A stretch of DNA of 64,000 nt from Pseudomonas rustica (GTDB lineage Bacteria; Pseudomonadota; Gammaproteobacteria; Pseudomonadales; Pseudomonadaceae). The stretch covers positions 62,001 to 126,000 of the forward strand of contig NZ_JAGYHF010000005.1 of the NCBI RefSeq assembly GCF_018336155.1, given 5' to 3'. How positions within the stretch are numbered: position 1 is the stretch's first letter; each line of letters begins with the position of its first letter. The notes under the pieces are model-generated. The model had not been told where the DNA came from and did not search any database. It saw only the letters and a program-made list of their open reading frames with translations. A program made the position numbers and the translations under genes. Shown piece by piece: positions 1 to 9,351 of the stretch.

Positions 1-454
1 ATTGGCCGACCAGTCGCGCGCTCAATTCATTGCGATCACTGAGGGCCAGACGCAGGCTGCGGTTATCCAGCACCAGTCGGCGCAGGGCCAGCGCGCGGCG
101 CACGCTGTCGAGCAGCGCATCACTGGCGAAGGGTTTTTCGAGAAAGTCATAAGCGCCGGCGCGCATCGCTTGCACCGCCAGCGGCACATCGCCGTGGCCG
201 GTGATCAGCAGCACTGGCAATTCCGGATCCTGAGCGTGCAGTTCGCTGAGCAGTTCCAGCCCGTCCATGCCCGGCATGCGAATGTCGCTGACCACCACGC
301 CGGGCCAGTCACGCTCAAGTTGTGCGGCGAGGCCTTTGGCTTCGGACAGCGGTAGGATTTTCAGGCCGGCCAGATCCAGAGTCTGGCCGAGGGCCTGACG
401 CAGGTGCGGATCGTCGTCGATCAACACCACCTGAATGCGATTGTCGATGGTCAT
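1..454 (-). CDS. dctD: Sigma-54 response regulator, DctD-like (partial, 3' part outside window)
   Basis: The frame stays open to the window edge, so only the first ~151 residues are seen. The visible part is a receiver domain: an acidic DDD cluster near residue 13, the phospho-acceptor Asp in VVSDIRMPGMDGL, a Thr in LLITGHGD and a Lys in FLEKPF, all as in NtrC/DctD regulators. Its ATG overlaps the stop of the upstream sensor kinase (ATGA), so the two are translationally coupled. By family knowledge it should activate sigma-54 promoters of C4-dicarboxylate uptake genes when phosphorylated. The AAA+ and DNA-binding domains are not visible, so the NtrC-type assignment is inferred from the receiver and the DctB-like partner. 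Confidence 0.8.
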   Translation of the reverse strand, partial: MTIDNRIQVVLIDDDPHLRQALGQTLDLAGLKILPLSEAKGLAAQLERDWPGVVVSDIRMPGMDGLELLSELHAQDPELPVLLITGHGDVPLAVQAMRAGAYDFLEKPFASDALLDSVRRALALRRLVLDNRSLRLALSDRNELSARLVGQ

Positions 455-2289
455 GCACTTCGATCCTCGGACGGTTGCAGGCTGACCCCGGGCGCACCGG
501 CGCGCAGCCGCAGGGTGATCAAGGCGCCGCCTTGCTTGTGGTTGGCGAACGACAGTTCACCGCCGAAGGCGCGCATCAGGGTTTCGCAAATGGCCAAACC
601 CAGACCAAGCCCCTGCGTGCGGGTCTTGGTGGTATAGAACGGCTCGCTGGCGCGGCCGAGGGCTTCCATGCAAAAGCCCGGGCCGTTGTCGCGAATGTAC
701 AGATTGACGCCCTCGGCGGTGGATTCGGCACTCAGCCACAATTTGCGCGGCGGGCCTTTTTCGGTGAGCGCATCGAGGGCGTTTGCCAGCAGATTGCCGA
801 GCACTTGACGCAGTCGCGTTTCCCCAGCCTCGACCCATAACGTGGCGGCGGGCAAATCACGGATCAGCTCGACTTCCATGCTGCGCCGACGTTTGGCCAG
901 CAGTGCCAGCGCATCGTCCAGTGCCGGTTGCAGGGCGACGCTTTCCGGAGCATGACGATCGCGGCGGGCGAAGGCGCGCAGGTGGGCGATGATCGAAGCC
1001 ATGCGTCCGGTCAGTTCGCTGATCAATTTGAGGTTGCCGCGCGCGTCGTCGGTGCGCTGATGATCGAGCAGCACTTCGGCGTTTTCCGCGTAGCTGCGGA
1101 TCGCCGCCAGCGGCTGATTGAGTTCGTGACTGATGCTCGCCGACATCGTCCCCAGCGCCGACAGTTTGCCGGCCTGCACCAGATCGTCCTGGGCGCGCAC
1201 CAGTTCCTGCTGTGCCTGCTCGCGTTCCAGCACTTCCTGTTTCAGGCGCCGGTTGAGGCCTTCGAGGTCGCTGGTACGTTCGGCAACACGACCTTCGAGT
1301 TCGCGGCGCGCCTTGGCTTCGAAAGCGATGCGCTCCAGATAATGACGGCGACGCTGCATCATCAAACCGAGCAGCAACATCACCACCAGCAACGTGGCGC
1401 CACCGATGGCTACGACCGTGCGCACCGGGCGATCGATCAACGTGCGTGGCGCGAGAATGCTGACACTCCAGCCGGTTTCGGCGATGTCGTGGGTCTGGAT
1501 CAGCCAGGCAGTGGGGCTGAGGTTCAGCGGTCGAGGCTCGCGGGTTGGATAAGGCTGGATCGCTGTGATCGCAGAGCGTTCGGCTTCGCTCAACTCGCGG
1601 GTCGAGCGGAAACGCCATTCCGGGCGCGAGGTGAGAATGACCACGCCGTTGTGGTCAGTCACCAGCAGTTGTTCCGGGGTTTTGCCCCAAAGACTTTCGG
1701 TGTGATCGAGATCGACCTTGATCACCAGCACGCCGATGATTTTTTCGCCGTTGCGCACGGCGGCGGCGAAGAAATAGCCGCGTTTGGCTGACGTGGTACC
1801 GAGTCCGAAAAAGCGCCCGAGACGCCCGGCCATCGCTTCACTGAAATACGGACGGAAGGAGAAATTACGGCCGACGAAGCTATCGTGTTTGTCCCAGTTG
1901 GAGGCCGCCAGCGTCTGCCCGCCGGTGTCCATAAGGTACATGACCTCGGCGCCGGTTTGCGCGGCGATATTTTTCAGCAGGCGATTGGCGTTGCCTTGGG
2001 TGACACTGTCATCTGGCGCGCCGAGTACAGAGCGCAGGGCCGGCAGGTCGCCGAGAATTTGTGGCAACACTTCGTAACGGTGCAGCGTGCCCAGCAGGTT
2101 AGCGACGTAGAGGTCGAGGGTCTGGCGATTCTGGCCGGCCAGTTCGCTACGGTAATACCGCTCGGCGAGATGTTCCAGCGGCCACAACAGCGGCGCCAGA
2201 CACAGCGCCAGCAACGCAAGGCTGCGCCAGCGGGGTCTGCGGGGAAGGGTTGGTTTCATGCCGAATGCGCCTGTGGGGAACAGGCGCAT
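451..2289 (-). CDS. dctB: Two-component sensor histidine kinase, DctB-like
   Basis: Membrane sensor kinase of 612 residues (602 if the inner Met at 2259 is used). A first membrane segment near residues 22-36 and a second near 291-311 flank a periplasmic double-PAS-like sensor (for example GRNFSFRPYF), the arrangement of DctB. A coiled-coil linker follows, then the HisKA box SISHELNQPLAAIRS with the phosphorylated His near 388, and HATPase boxes N (NLLANALDAL), G1 (DNGPGF) and G2 (GLGLGLAI). Such kinases sense C4-dicarboxylates and phosphorylate DctD, encoded directly downstream with an ATGA overlap. It lies 11 nt after rmlC on the same strand. The long form has an AGG shortly before its ATG; the choice of start is uncertain. 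The ligand is inferred from family and gene order only. Confidence 0.85.
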   Translation of the reverse strand: MRLFPTGAFGMKPTLPRRPRWRSLALLALCLAPLLWPLEHLAERYYRSELAGQNRQTLDLYVANLLGTLHRYEVLPQILGDLPALRSVLGAPDDSVTQGNANRLLKNIAAQTGAEVMYLMDTGGQTLAASNWDKHDSFVGRNFSFRPYFSEAMAGRLGRFFGLGTTSAKRGYFFAAAVRNGEKIIGVLVIKVDLDHTESLWGKTPEQLLVTDHNGVVILTSRPEWRFRSTRELSEAERSAITAIQPYPTREPRPLNLSPTAWLIQTHDIAETGWSVSILAPRTLIDRPVRTVVAIGGATLLVVMLLLGLMMQRRRHYLERIAFEAKARRELEGRVAERTSDLEGLNRRLKQEVLEREQAQQELVRAQDDLVQAGKLSALGTMSASISHELNQPLAAIRSYAENAEVLLDHQRTDDARGNLKLISELTGRMASIIAHLRAFARRDRHAPESVALQPALDDALALLAKRRRSMEVELIRDLPAATLWVEAGETRLRQVLGNLLANALDALTEKGPPRKLWLSAESTAEGVNLYIRDNGPGFCMEALGRASEPFYTTKTRTQGLGLGLAICETLMRAFGGELSFANHKQGGALITLRLRAGAPGVSLQPSEDRSA

Positions 2290-2300
2290 TATGCCTAGGC

Positions 2301-2846
2301 TCAGGCGAAGACGTCAGCGTCCTTGAGCAACGCGGCAGCCTGATCCTTGGCTGAAAGTTTCGGCGCTTCGTCCAGTTGCCAGTCGATGCCCAGATCCGGG
2401 TCATCCCAGCGAATGCTGCGCTCGGCCGACGGCGTGTAGTAGTCGGTGGTCTTGTAGAGGAATTCTGCGAACTCGCTCAGTACTACGAAACCATGGGCGA
2501 AACCCTCTGGTACCCACAGTTGACGGTGGTTGTCGGCAGACAGACGCACCGCTACCCACTTGCCAAAATTTGGCGAGCTACGGCGAATGTCCACAGCCAC
2601 GTCCAGCACTTCACCGACGGTGACGCGAACCAGTTTGCCCTGGGTGTTTTCCAGTTGGTAATGCAGACCCCGAAGTACGCCTTTCTGCGAGCGCGAGTGG
2701 TTATCCTGGACAAATTGTGTGTCCAGACCGGTTGCGTCCTGGAACGCCTTCGCATTGAAGCTCTCGTAGAAGAAGCCGCGCTCGTCACCAAAAACCTTGG
2801 GTTCGATGATCAGAACACCGGGCAGATCGGTGGTGATGACATTCAT
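2301..2846 (-). CDS. rmlC: dTDP-4-dehydrorhamnose 3,5-epimerase
   Basis: 181-residue cupin enzyme that epimerises C3 and C5 of dTDP-4-keto-6-deoxyglucose in dTDP-L-rhamnose synthesis, in the cytosol. The catalytic His lies in LRGLHYQ and the partner region is WVPEGFAHGFVVLS; the N-terminal FGDERGFFYESFN is typical. I start at the Met of MNVITTDLPG; longer in-frame starts exist (to 3029), but the family begins here. The other rhamnose genes (rmlBDA), usually next to it, are not in this window: the upstream neighbour is a divergent fusion gene. It is co-directional with dctB, 11 nt downstream, so it may be transcribed with dctBD. Confidence 0.93.
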   Translation of the reverse strand: MNVITTDLPGVLIIEPKVFGDERGFFYESFNAKAFQDATGLDTQFVQDNHSRSQKGVLRGLHYQLENTQGKLVRVTVGEVLDVAVDIRRSSPNFGKWVAVRLSADNHRQLWVPEGFAHGFVVLSEFAEFLYKTTDYYTPSAERSIRWDDPDLGIDWQLDEAPKLSAKDQAAALLKDADVFA

Positions 2847-3015
2847 GTGAATTTTCCAGTGATGGGTGTGAATGGTCGACATTCTTGCGCAAAGTGCCCG
2901 ACGGCGCGAGTGCTGGCATGTAAATACTGAGCACGTTGTAACAACTGGAAAGGCTTGCGCATCCTCTGCAGCAATGGCGATATAGGCGCCTAATAAAATT
3001 TCAGGGGTTTTTTGC

Positions 3016-5928
3016 ATGCCACTTGCCACGTTGTTTCACCGCGCCAGTTTGCCCAGCCCTCAGGTTTCTGAGGCGCAAGCCCTGCAATGGCTCGCGGAAC
3101 ATTACGGGATCAGTGGCCGGTTAAAAGCCTTGGGCAGCCAGCAGGATCTCAACTTCCGGGTCGACAGTGAGCGCGGCCGGTTTGTGTTGAAAATCTGCCG
3201 TGGCGACTATTCGCTGGTGGAGTTGCAAGCCCAGCACGCCGGCCTCAAGTACCTCGCCGAACATTCCGCAGTCAGGGTGCCCAGCGTTATCGTCGCCAAC
3301 AATGGCCAGGATTTGTTGACCTTGGAATCCGCTGGCGAATCGGTGCACGTGCGCTTGCTCGATTACATCGAAGGCCAGCCGCTGACCGATCTCGACCATT
3401 TGGGCAAAGAAGTCGTGGCCGGGTTTGGTCGGCTTTGCGGTGAGATGGATCTGGCGCTGGCAGGCTTTGATCATCCGGGCCTTGAGCGCACGTTGCAGTG
3501 GGATGCGCGCCACGCCAGCGCGTTGATCAGCCATTTGCTGCCGGTGATCAAGGATCAGCGTCAGCGCGCATTGATCGCCGACGCTGCCGAACAAGCCGAG
3601 CGCCGCTTGCAGCCGCTGCTCGAGAAGCTGCCGGTGCAGGCGATTCACATGGACATCACCGACGACAACGCGGTGTGGCAGCGCGATGCGCAGCGCCATT
3701 GGCAATTGCAGGGCGTCATCGATTTCGGCGACCTGGTGCGCACCTGGCGCATCACCGATTTGTCGGTGACCTGCGCTGCATTGCTGCATCACGCCGGCGG
3801 CGATCCGTTTGTGATTTTGCCGGCGGTGCAGGCCTATCACGCGGTCAATCCGTTGCAACACGAAGAGTTGCAGGCGCTGTGGCCGTTGATCGTCGCGCGG
3901 GCCGCGGTGCTGGTGTTGAGTGGCGAGCAGCAGGTCAGTATTGATCCGGCCAACACCTACAGCCGCGACAACCTCACCCACGAATGGGAAATTTTCCGCG
4001 TGGCGACCGCGGTGCCGCTGGCGTTGATGGAAGCGGCGATCTTGACGGCGGTTGGTCATTCCTTACCGGCGATCAATAGCGAAGGTTTTGCGCCGTTGTT
4101 GCCGAGCCTGGTCGGGCGCGAATTTGCCTTGATCGATCTTGGCGTCTTGAGCGCGCATTTCGAGGCGGGCAACTGGGAGCAGGAAGGTATCGATCAGCGC
4201 CTGCTGACCGAAGCCGCTGCGGCGCATGGTTTGGCGGCGAGCCGTTATGGTCAGTACCGTTTGTCGCGCACGCGCCCTGACAGCGCCGATGAACCAGACA
4301 CCTTCCCGCTGCACGTCGAATTGCGCGTGCCCATCGGTACCACCGTCGAAGCACCGTTTGCCGGCGTGCTGCATCAAGCGGCGGACGGCGCGTTGCGCCT
4401 CGATGGCCCGCAACTCAGCGTACGTCTTTGGGGCGTGACGCCTTCGGTGCACAGCGGCGCGGCGCTGGTCAAAGGTCAGGTGCTGGGCTCGATCAGCGGC
4501 CCGTTATTGGTTCAGCTTTGCCGTGGCGCGCAGCTGGAAGCGCCGCTGTTCTGCACGCCAACCCACGCGGCGGCTTGGCAAGCATTGTGTCCGTCGCCAG
4601 CCGCGCTGTTGGGGCTGGCCTGCGATGCCGAGCCGGAGCTGGATGGCAAAACCCTGCTTGAACGCCGCGATGCCAGTTTCGCCCGCACGCAAAAACATTA
4701 TTACGTCGACCCGCCGCGCATCGAACGTGGCTGGCGCAATCACCTGATCGACATGCAGGGCCGCTCCTATCTGGACATGCTCAACAACGTCGCGGTGCTC
4801 GGTCACGGTCATCCGCGCATGGCCGCTGTGGCTGCGCGTCAGTGGTCGCTGCTCAATACCAACTCGCGTTTCAACTATGCGGCAGTCGCCGAGTTTTCCG
4901 AGCGCTTGCTGAAGCTGGCACCGGAAGGCATGGATCGGGTATTCCTGGTCAACAGCGGCAGTGAGGCCAATGACCTGGCGATCCGTCTGGCATGGGCCTA
5001 CAGCGGCGGTCGCGACATGATCAGCGTGCTGGAGGCTTATCACGGCTGGACAGTCGGCGCCGACGCGGTGTCGACGTCGATTGCCGACAACCCGAAAGCC
5101 CTGGAAAGCCGCCCGGACTGGGTGCATCCGGTGCCTGCGCCAAACATGTATCGCGGTGAGTTCCGTGGCATCGATTCGGCACCGGATTACGTGCGCAGCG
5201 TTGAGCATCACCTGGAAAAACTCGCCGAGCAGAAGCGCCAATTGGCCGGGTTTATCTGCGAACCGGTGTACGGCAATGCCGGCGGCATCTCGCTGCCACC
5301 GGGTTATCTGAAACAGGTTTATGCCTTGGTGCGCGCGCAGGGCGGGGTGTGCATCGCCGACGAAGTGCAGGTCGGTTATGGGCGTATGGGTAAATTTTTC
5401 TGGGGCGTTGAAGAGCAGAGCGTGGTGCCGGACATCATCACCATGGCCAAAGGCATGGGCAACGGCCAGCCACTCGGTGCGGTGATTACTCGCCGGGAGA
5501 TTGCCGAGGCGCTGGAGGCCGAAGGTTATTTCTTCTCGTCGGCGGGCGGCAGTCCGGTCAGTTGCCAGATCGGCATGGCGGTGCTCGATGTCATGGAAGA
5601 AGAAAAACTCTGGGAAAACGCGCAGGTGGTCGGTGGCCACTTCAAGGCACGGCTTGAAGCGTTGATCGATAAACATCCGCTGGTGGGCGCGGTGCACGGT
5701 TCCGGGTTCTATCTGGGGCTTGAGCTGATCCGTAACCGCGAGACGCTGGAAGCGGCGACCGAAGAGACCGCGCTGCTGTGTGATCGCCTGCGTGAGCTGG
5801 GGATTTTCATGCAGCCGACCGGGGATGATCTGAATATTCTCAAGATCAAACCACCGATGGTGACGTCGCGCCAGAGTGTGGATTTCTTTGTCGACATGCT
5901 GGATCGGGTGCTCACCGAAGGTCTGTAA
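3016..5928 (+). CDS. Fusion protein: APH-type kinase + M23-like domain + class III aminotransferase/phospholyase
   Basis: A 970-residue, three-part protein. Residues ~20-340 form an aminoglycoside-phosphotransferase (hydroxylysine-kinase-like) domain with catalytic Asp213 in HMDITDDN and metal-binding Asp236 in VIDFGD. Residues ~425-515 resemble a peptidase M23 barrel (PIGTTVEAPFAGVL) without clear zinc ligands. Residues ~540-970 are a class III PLP enzyme: GSEAND phosphate loop, ADEVQVGYGR, and the PLP lysine K812 in TMAKGMGNG. The last domain resembles the AGXT2L phospholyases that act on phosphoethanolamine or 5-phosphohydroxylysine. By family logic one part phosphorylates an amino-alcohol or hydroxy-amino acid and another eliminates phosphate and ammonia. 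The true substrate is not known from sequence. The next genes make putrescine, which hints at amine metabolism. It is divergent from rmlC. Confidence 0.85.
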   Translation: MPLATLFHRASLPSPQVSEAQALQWLAEHYGISGRLKALGSQQDLNFRVDSERGRFVLKICRGDYSLVELQAQHAGLKYLAEHSAVRVPSVIVANNGQDLLTLESAGESVHVRLLDYIEGQPLTDLDHLGKEVVAGFGRLCGEMDLALAGFDHPGLERTLQWDARHASALISHLLPVIKDQRQRALIADAAEQAERRLQPLLEKLPVQAIHMDITDDNAVWQRDAQRHWQLQGVIDFGDLVRTWRITDLSVTCAALLHHAGGDPFVILPAVQAYHAVNPLQHEELQALWPLIVARAAVLVLSGEQQVSIDPANTYSRDNLTHEWEIFRVATAVPLALMEAAILTAVGHSLPAINSEGFAPLLPSLVGREFALIDLGVLSAHFEAGNWEQEGIDQRLLTEAAAAHGLAASRYGQYRLSRTRPDSADEPDTFPLHVELRVPIGTTVEAPFAGVLHQAADGALRLDGPQLSVRLWGVTPSVHSGAALVKGQVLGSISGPLLVQLCRGAQLEAPLFCTPTHAAAWQALCPSPAALLGLACDAEPELDGKTLLERRDASFARTQKHYYVDPPRIERGWRNHLIDMQGRSYLDMLNNVAVLGHGHPRMAAVAARQWSLLNTNSRFNYAAVAEFSERLLKLAPEGMDRVFLVNSGSEANDLAIRLAWAYSGGRDMISVLEAYHGWTVGADAVSTSIADNPKALESRPDWVHPVPAPNMYRGEFRGIDSAPDYVRSVEHHLEKLAEQKRQLAGFICEPVYGNAGGISLPPGYLKQVYALVRAQGGVCIADEVQVGYGRMGKFFWGVEEQSVVPDIITMAKGMGNGQPLGAVITRREIAEALEAEGYFFSSAGGSPVSCQIGMAVLDVMEEEKLWENAQVVGGHFKARLEALIDKHPLVGAVHGSGFYLGLELIRNRETLEAATEETALLCDRLRELGIFMQPTGDDLNILKIKPPMVTSRQSVDFFVDMLDRVLTEGL

Positions 5929-5943
5929 ACGCTGCAATTCCCC

Positions 5944-6033
5944 TGTGGGAGCGGGCTTGTTCGCGAAAGCTTTTGATCAATCAACATTGTTGTTGAATGA
6001 GAAACCGCTTTCGCGAGCAAGCCCGCTCCCACA
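5944..6033. repeat. REP pair (REPIN-like), family GTGGGAGCGGGCTTG
   Basis: Two inverted copies of a ~24 nt sequence (TGTGGGAGCGGGCTTG then TCGCGAA, with one change) face each other across ~42 nt. The same family returns at 58812-58904. It sits between the fusion gene and aguB. Such paired palindromes are typical Pseudomonas REP elements; a transcription-termination side effect is possible. Confidence 0.85.
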
Positions 6034-6113
6034 TTTGTTTTTAGGGTGTTAGTTCGATTTGTATCGGTATTTAATACGTTGAATTAGACGAAATGCATTT
6101 TAGTAGCTTCTAA

Positions 6114-6131
6114 AGCCGATATTTATCGGCT
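6114..6131. promoter_or_regulatory. Candidate operator: 8-bp inverted repeat overlapping a -10-like box before aguB
   Basis: AGCCGATATTTATCGGCT has perfect 8-nt arms around a TT centre, in an unusually AT-rich stretch 103 nt before aguB. It runs straight into TATAAA (6131-6136), a possible -10 box. Its position suits a repressor site. In P. aeruginosa the aguBA operon is controlled by the TetR-type AguR, but no such gene is in the window, so the link is inference. Confidence 0.4.
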
Positions 6132-6233
6132 ATAAAGTCGCCATTGCTCCGGCATGGCGTCTCGCTGTCCGGTGCGCGCGTTTTCTTTTCGGTCGAATGG
6201 TCGACCGTCAAAGCACTTGCCCGGAGATGATTC

Positions 6234-7112
6234 ATGAGCCGTATCGTTACCGTTGCCGCCACTCAAATGGCCTGTTCGTGGGATCTGGAAGCCAACCTCG
6301 AAATCGCTGAAAGGCTGGTACGCGAAGCCGCCGCCAAAGGCGCGCAGATCATCCTGATTCAGGAGCTGTTCGAGGCGCCGTACTTCTGCCAGAAGCCGAA
6401 CCCGGACTACCTGCAACTGGCGACGACGGTGGAAGAAAACGTCGCGATCAAACATTTCCAGAAAATCGCCAAAGAACTGCAAGTGGTGCTGCCGATCAGC
6501 TTCTACGAGCTGGCCGGCCGCGCGCGTTTCAATAGCATCGCGATCATCGACGCCGACGGCAGCAACCTCGGGATTTATCGTAAAAGCCACATCCCGGACG
6601 GCCCGGGCTATCACGAGAAGTATTACTTCAACCCAGGCGACACTGGTTTCAAAGTGTGGAATACGCGTTACGCGAAAATCGGCGTGGGCATCTGCTGGGA
6701 TCAGTGGTTTCCGGAAGCGGCGCGCAGCATGGCGCTGCAAGGTGCGGAAATTCTGTTTTACCCAACCGCGATCGGCAGCGAGCCGCACGACAACACCATC
6801 TCGTCGCGCGACCACTGGCAGCGTGTGCAGCAGGGCCATGCCGGCGCTAACTTGATGCCGCTGATCGCCAGCAACCGCATCGGCAACGAAGAACAGGACG
6901 GCTACGACATCACGTTCTACGGTTCTTCGTTCATCGCCAACCAGTTCGGCGAAAAAGTGCAGGAGCTGAATAAAACCGAAGAAGGTATTCTTGTGCACAC
7001 TTTCAACCTCGACGAGCTCGAACACATTCGCAGCGCGTGGGGTTCATTCCGTGACCGCCGTCCGAACCTGTACGGTGCGTTGAAAACCCTCGACGGTTCC
7101 CTGGAGTCCTGA
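6234..7112 (+). CDS. aguB: N-carbamoylputrescine amidohydrolase
   Basis: 292-residue nitrilase-superfamily enzyme that hydrolyses N-carbamoylputrescine to putrescine, CO2 and ammonia. The catalytic triad is visible: Glu44 ([11 protein letters not shown]), Lys117 ([12 protein letters not shown]) and Cys154 ([12 protein letters not shown]). The length is normal for the family. The next gene, 5 nt downstream, is aguA, which makes its substrate, so both steps from agmatine to putrescine sit together. The start ATG at 6234 follows a GGAGA ribosome-binding site. Confidence 0.95.
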   Translation: MSRIVTVAATQMACSWDLEANLEIAERLVREAAAKGAQIILIQELFEAPYFCQKPNPDYLQLATTVEENVAIKHFQKIAKELQVVLPISFYELAGRARFNSIAIIDADGSNLGIYRKSHIPDGPGYHEKYYFNPGDTGFKVWNTRYAKIGVGICWDQWFPEAARSMALQGAEILFYPTAIGSEPHDNTISSRDHWQRVQQGHAGANLMPLIASNRIGNEEQDGYDITFYGSSFIANQFGEKVQELNKTEEGILVHTFNLDELEHIRSAWGSFRDRRPNLYGALKTLDGSLES

Positions 7113-7117
7113 TCCCG

Positions 7118-8224
7118 ATGACCACATTGAAAAGTACCCCGCGCGCCGACGGCTTTCACATGCCGGCCGAGTGGGCGCCGCAAACGCAGACCTGGATGAT
7201 CTGGCCCGAGCGCCCGGACAACTGGCGTCTGGGCGGCAAACCGGCGCAAGCCGCACACGCAGCGGTGGCCAAAGCCATCGCGCGTTTCGAACCGGTGACT
7301 GTTGCCGTTTCCGCCGGCCAATACGAAAACGCCCGCGCCCGCCTGGACGTGCCGAATATCCGCGTGGTCGAGATGTCCAGCGATGACGCCTGGGTACGCG
7401 ACAGCGGCCCGACCTTCGTCATCAATAACAACGGCGAAGTACGCGGTGTGAACTGGGACTTCAACGCTTGGGGCGGTTTCGATGGCGGTCTGTATTCGCC
7501 GTGGAATCGCGACTCGCAGGTCGGCGGCAAGATCCTCGAGATCGAACGCAGCCCACGCTATCGCACTGAAGGTTTTGTGCTCGAAGGCGGTTCGATTCAC
7601 GTCGACGGCGAAGGCACGCTGATCACCACCGAAGAATGCCTGCTGAACCGCAATCGCAACCCGCATCTGGGTCGCGAAGAAATCGAAGCGGTGCTCAGCG
7701 CCAATCTGGCTGTGGATAAAATCATCTGGCTGCCGGACGGTTTGTTCAACGACGAAACCGACGGCCATGTGGATAACTTCTGCTGCTACGTGCGTCCGGG
7801 CGAAGTGCTGCTGGCGTGGACTGATGATCCACAGGATCCGAACTACCCGCGCTGCCAGGCAGCGATGAAAGTTCTGCAAAGCAGCACTGACGCCAAGGGT
7901 CGCCCATTCACGGTGCACAAAATGCCGATTCCGGGCCCGCTGTACGCGACCGAAGAAGAGTGCGCCGGTGTCGACCCGGTCGACGGCACGCAGGAGCGTA
8001 ATCCGTCGGTGCGTCTGGCCGGTTCTTACGTGAACTTCCTGATCGTCAACGGCGGCATCATCGCGCCGAGCTTCGACGACCCGATGGACGCGCCTGCTCT
8101 GGAAATCCTGCAGAACCTGTTCCCGCAGCACGAAGTGGTGATGGTGCCGGGCCGCGAACTGTTACTGGGCGGCGGCAATATCCACTGCCTTACCCAACAG
8201 CAACCCGCGCCGCACAAAGAGTGA
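7118..8224 (+). CDS. aguA: Agmatine deiminase
   Basis: 368-residue enzyme of the agmatine/peptidylarginine deiminase family; converts agmatine to N-carbamoylputrescine and ammonia. The nucleophile is Cys357 in [10 protein letters not shown]. Other family segments are [24 protein letters not shown] and DGHVDNFC, which hold the guanidine-binding Asp/Glu and the catalytic His. It follows aguB by 5 nt and is closed by a good rho-independent terminator at 8297-8328. The pair lets the cell use agmatine as nitrogen and carbon source and as a putrescine source. Confidence 0.95.
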   Translation: MTTLKSTPRADGFHMPAEWAPQTQTWMIWPERPDNWRLGGKPAQAAHAAVAKAIARFEPVTVAVSAGQYENARARLDVPNIRVVEMSSDDAWVRDSGPTFVINNNGEVRGVNWDFNAWGGFDGGLYSPWNRDSQVGGKILEIERSPRYRTEGFVLEGGSIHVDGEGTLITTEECLLNRNRNPHLGREEIEAVLSANLAVDKIIWLPDGLFNDETDGHVDNFCCYVRPGEVLLAWTDDPQDPNYPRCQAAMKVLQSSTDAKGRPFTVHKMPIPGPLYATEEECAGVDPVDGTQERNPSVRLAGSYVNFLIVNGGIIAPSFDDPMDAPALEILQNLFPQHEVVMVPGRELLLGGGNIHCLTQQQPAPHKE

Positions 8225-8296
8225 GTTGAGTCGTAACAGCTTGAGTTGATTACCAAATCAGCCGGGCAATGATTAGCTCGCTATGTATGAACAGAG

Positions 8297-8328
8297 GCCC
8301 GCAGCCCGAAAGGACGGCGGGCTTTTTT
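8297..8328 (+). terminator. Rho-independent terminator after aguBA
   Basis: GCCCGC (8297-8302) pairs with GCGGGC (8317-8322) and is followed by six T. It lies 72 nt after the aguA stop. Confidence 0.85.
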
Positions 8329-8471
8329 GTATCCACTTGTCGACAAATGCGAAATATTGGCATAGCTCTTGTATTCCTCCGAGGGCACTAGGGAGGGGGA
8401 AAAGAACGTCAATCGTTCTGTCATAAACCTTGGATAACGTAGCCGCTCACGAACGGGGAGAGAGCGCTGAA

Positions 8472-8684
8472 ATGAACGCCGAAGTGAACGTAATCAGCGA
8501 GCGGACTTTGCATCCCATGGCCGTTAATGGCGAATCGCTCCACCGCGTTGCGCACTGGTTGAAATCCAATGGAACGCGTCAGATCAGGGTTCCTGATCCG
8601 CGCCGGATGATGATCGAGCGCTACCCCGCTGACCTGTTCAGCGAGGCCGAACTGGAAGCGTTGTGGGATGTGCTGGAAGGATAA
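8472..8684 (+). CDS. Small conserved-looking hypothetical protein
   Basis: 70 residues from the Met of MNAEVNVISERTL; a start 42 nt earlier (8430) is also open. I do not recognise a family. The protein is mixed alpha/basic, with SNGTRQIRVPDPRRMMI and an acidic C-terminal helix (SEAELEALWDVLEG). A GGGGAGAGAG tract lies just before the chosen ATG, and a terminator hairpin follows at 8706-8737, which together support a real single-gene unit. Confidence 0.6.
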   Translation: MNAEVNVISERTLHPMAVNGESLHRVAHWLKSNGTRQIRVPDPRRMMIERYPADLFSEAELEALWDVLEG

Positions 8685-8705
8685 GAAGAACAACAGGGAT
8701 GGGTG

Positions 8706-8737
8706 AAAGCGCTGCCGGGATGGCGGCGCTTTTTTTT
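8706..8737 (+). terminator. Rho-independent terminator
   Basis: AAAGCGCTGCC pairs with GGCGGCGCTTT with one G-T pair, followed by a run of T. It closes the small gene ending at 8684. Confidence 0.75.
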
Positions 8738-8825
8738 GGGAAGTTTAAAGCAGGAAGGAGTGAATCAGCTGCGCTAATACTCCTCAATTTCGAAAGATTG
8801 AACTAATTGTCTCTGCCTTTCATGT

Positions 8826-9161
8826 TTATTTCTCGGGTGGTGTGAGTACATATATTGTCCCGAGATCTGGAAGCCATTCATCCTCGTTTGGATGGCTCGC
8901 TTGAGCTTGTATGTAGGTAGGGCCCAGTTGGATGTCCTCAAGCCGTAGAGAAAAGGTTCTATAGTTTGACCCCGGCGGAACTAAATACGCCGCCTCTACC
9001 GCATAATCGACACCATTACGTTTCATACGTATGTGGAATCTATCTCCGTCTTCATAGTCATTGCCGAAACCACTTACCGTCACGGGATAGGCACAAATCT
9101 CACCATCTACGGGTGAGAACCAACCGCCATATTCATTTTCTTTATTCAACGTTTTTGGCAT
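8826..9161 (-). CDS. Hypothetical protein, possibly a single Ig-like domain
   Basis: 111 residues with no signal peptide. The sequence is visibly more AT-rich than its neighbours. It alternates short polar strands (EICAYPVTVSGFGND, FHIRMKRNGVDYAV, FSLRLEDIQLGPTYIQAQAS), a pattern like the bacterial Ig-like modules found in adhesins and secreted effectors, here as a stand-alone unit. That fold is a guess. No operon partner is seen; it lies alone between the small gene at 8.5 kb and the siderophore receptor. The composition suggests acquisition by transfer. Confidence 0.6.
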   Translation of the reverse strand: MPKTLNKENEYGGWFSPVDGEICAYPVTVSGFGNDYEDGDRFHIRMKRNGVDYAVEAAYLVPPGSNYRTFSLRLEDIQLGPTYIQAQASHPNEDEWLPDLGTIYVLTPPEK

Positions 9162-9351
9162 GAGGTCACCGCTCCAGGACTTTTAGAAACTCGTCTGGTT
9201 TCTACTGCGAACAGGGTTCATTCGGCACCTGTAAAATCTGACAGTCCCGACGAGCGGTAGTGCGCTTGAATGTAATTCAGACGCACTCAGAAAACCAATC
9301 AGGCTTTATCTCTCGTCCGTCTAGTTGTGAGCCTGAAGGGCTTACGCGCAG

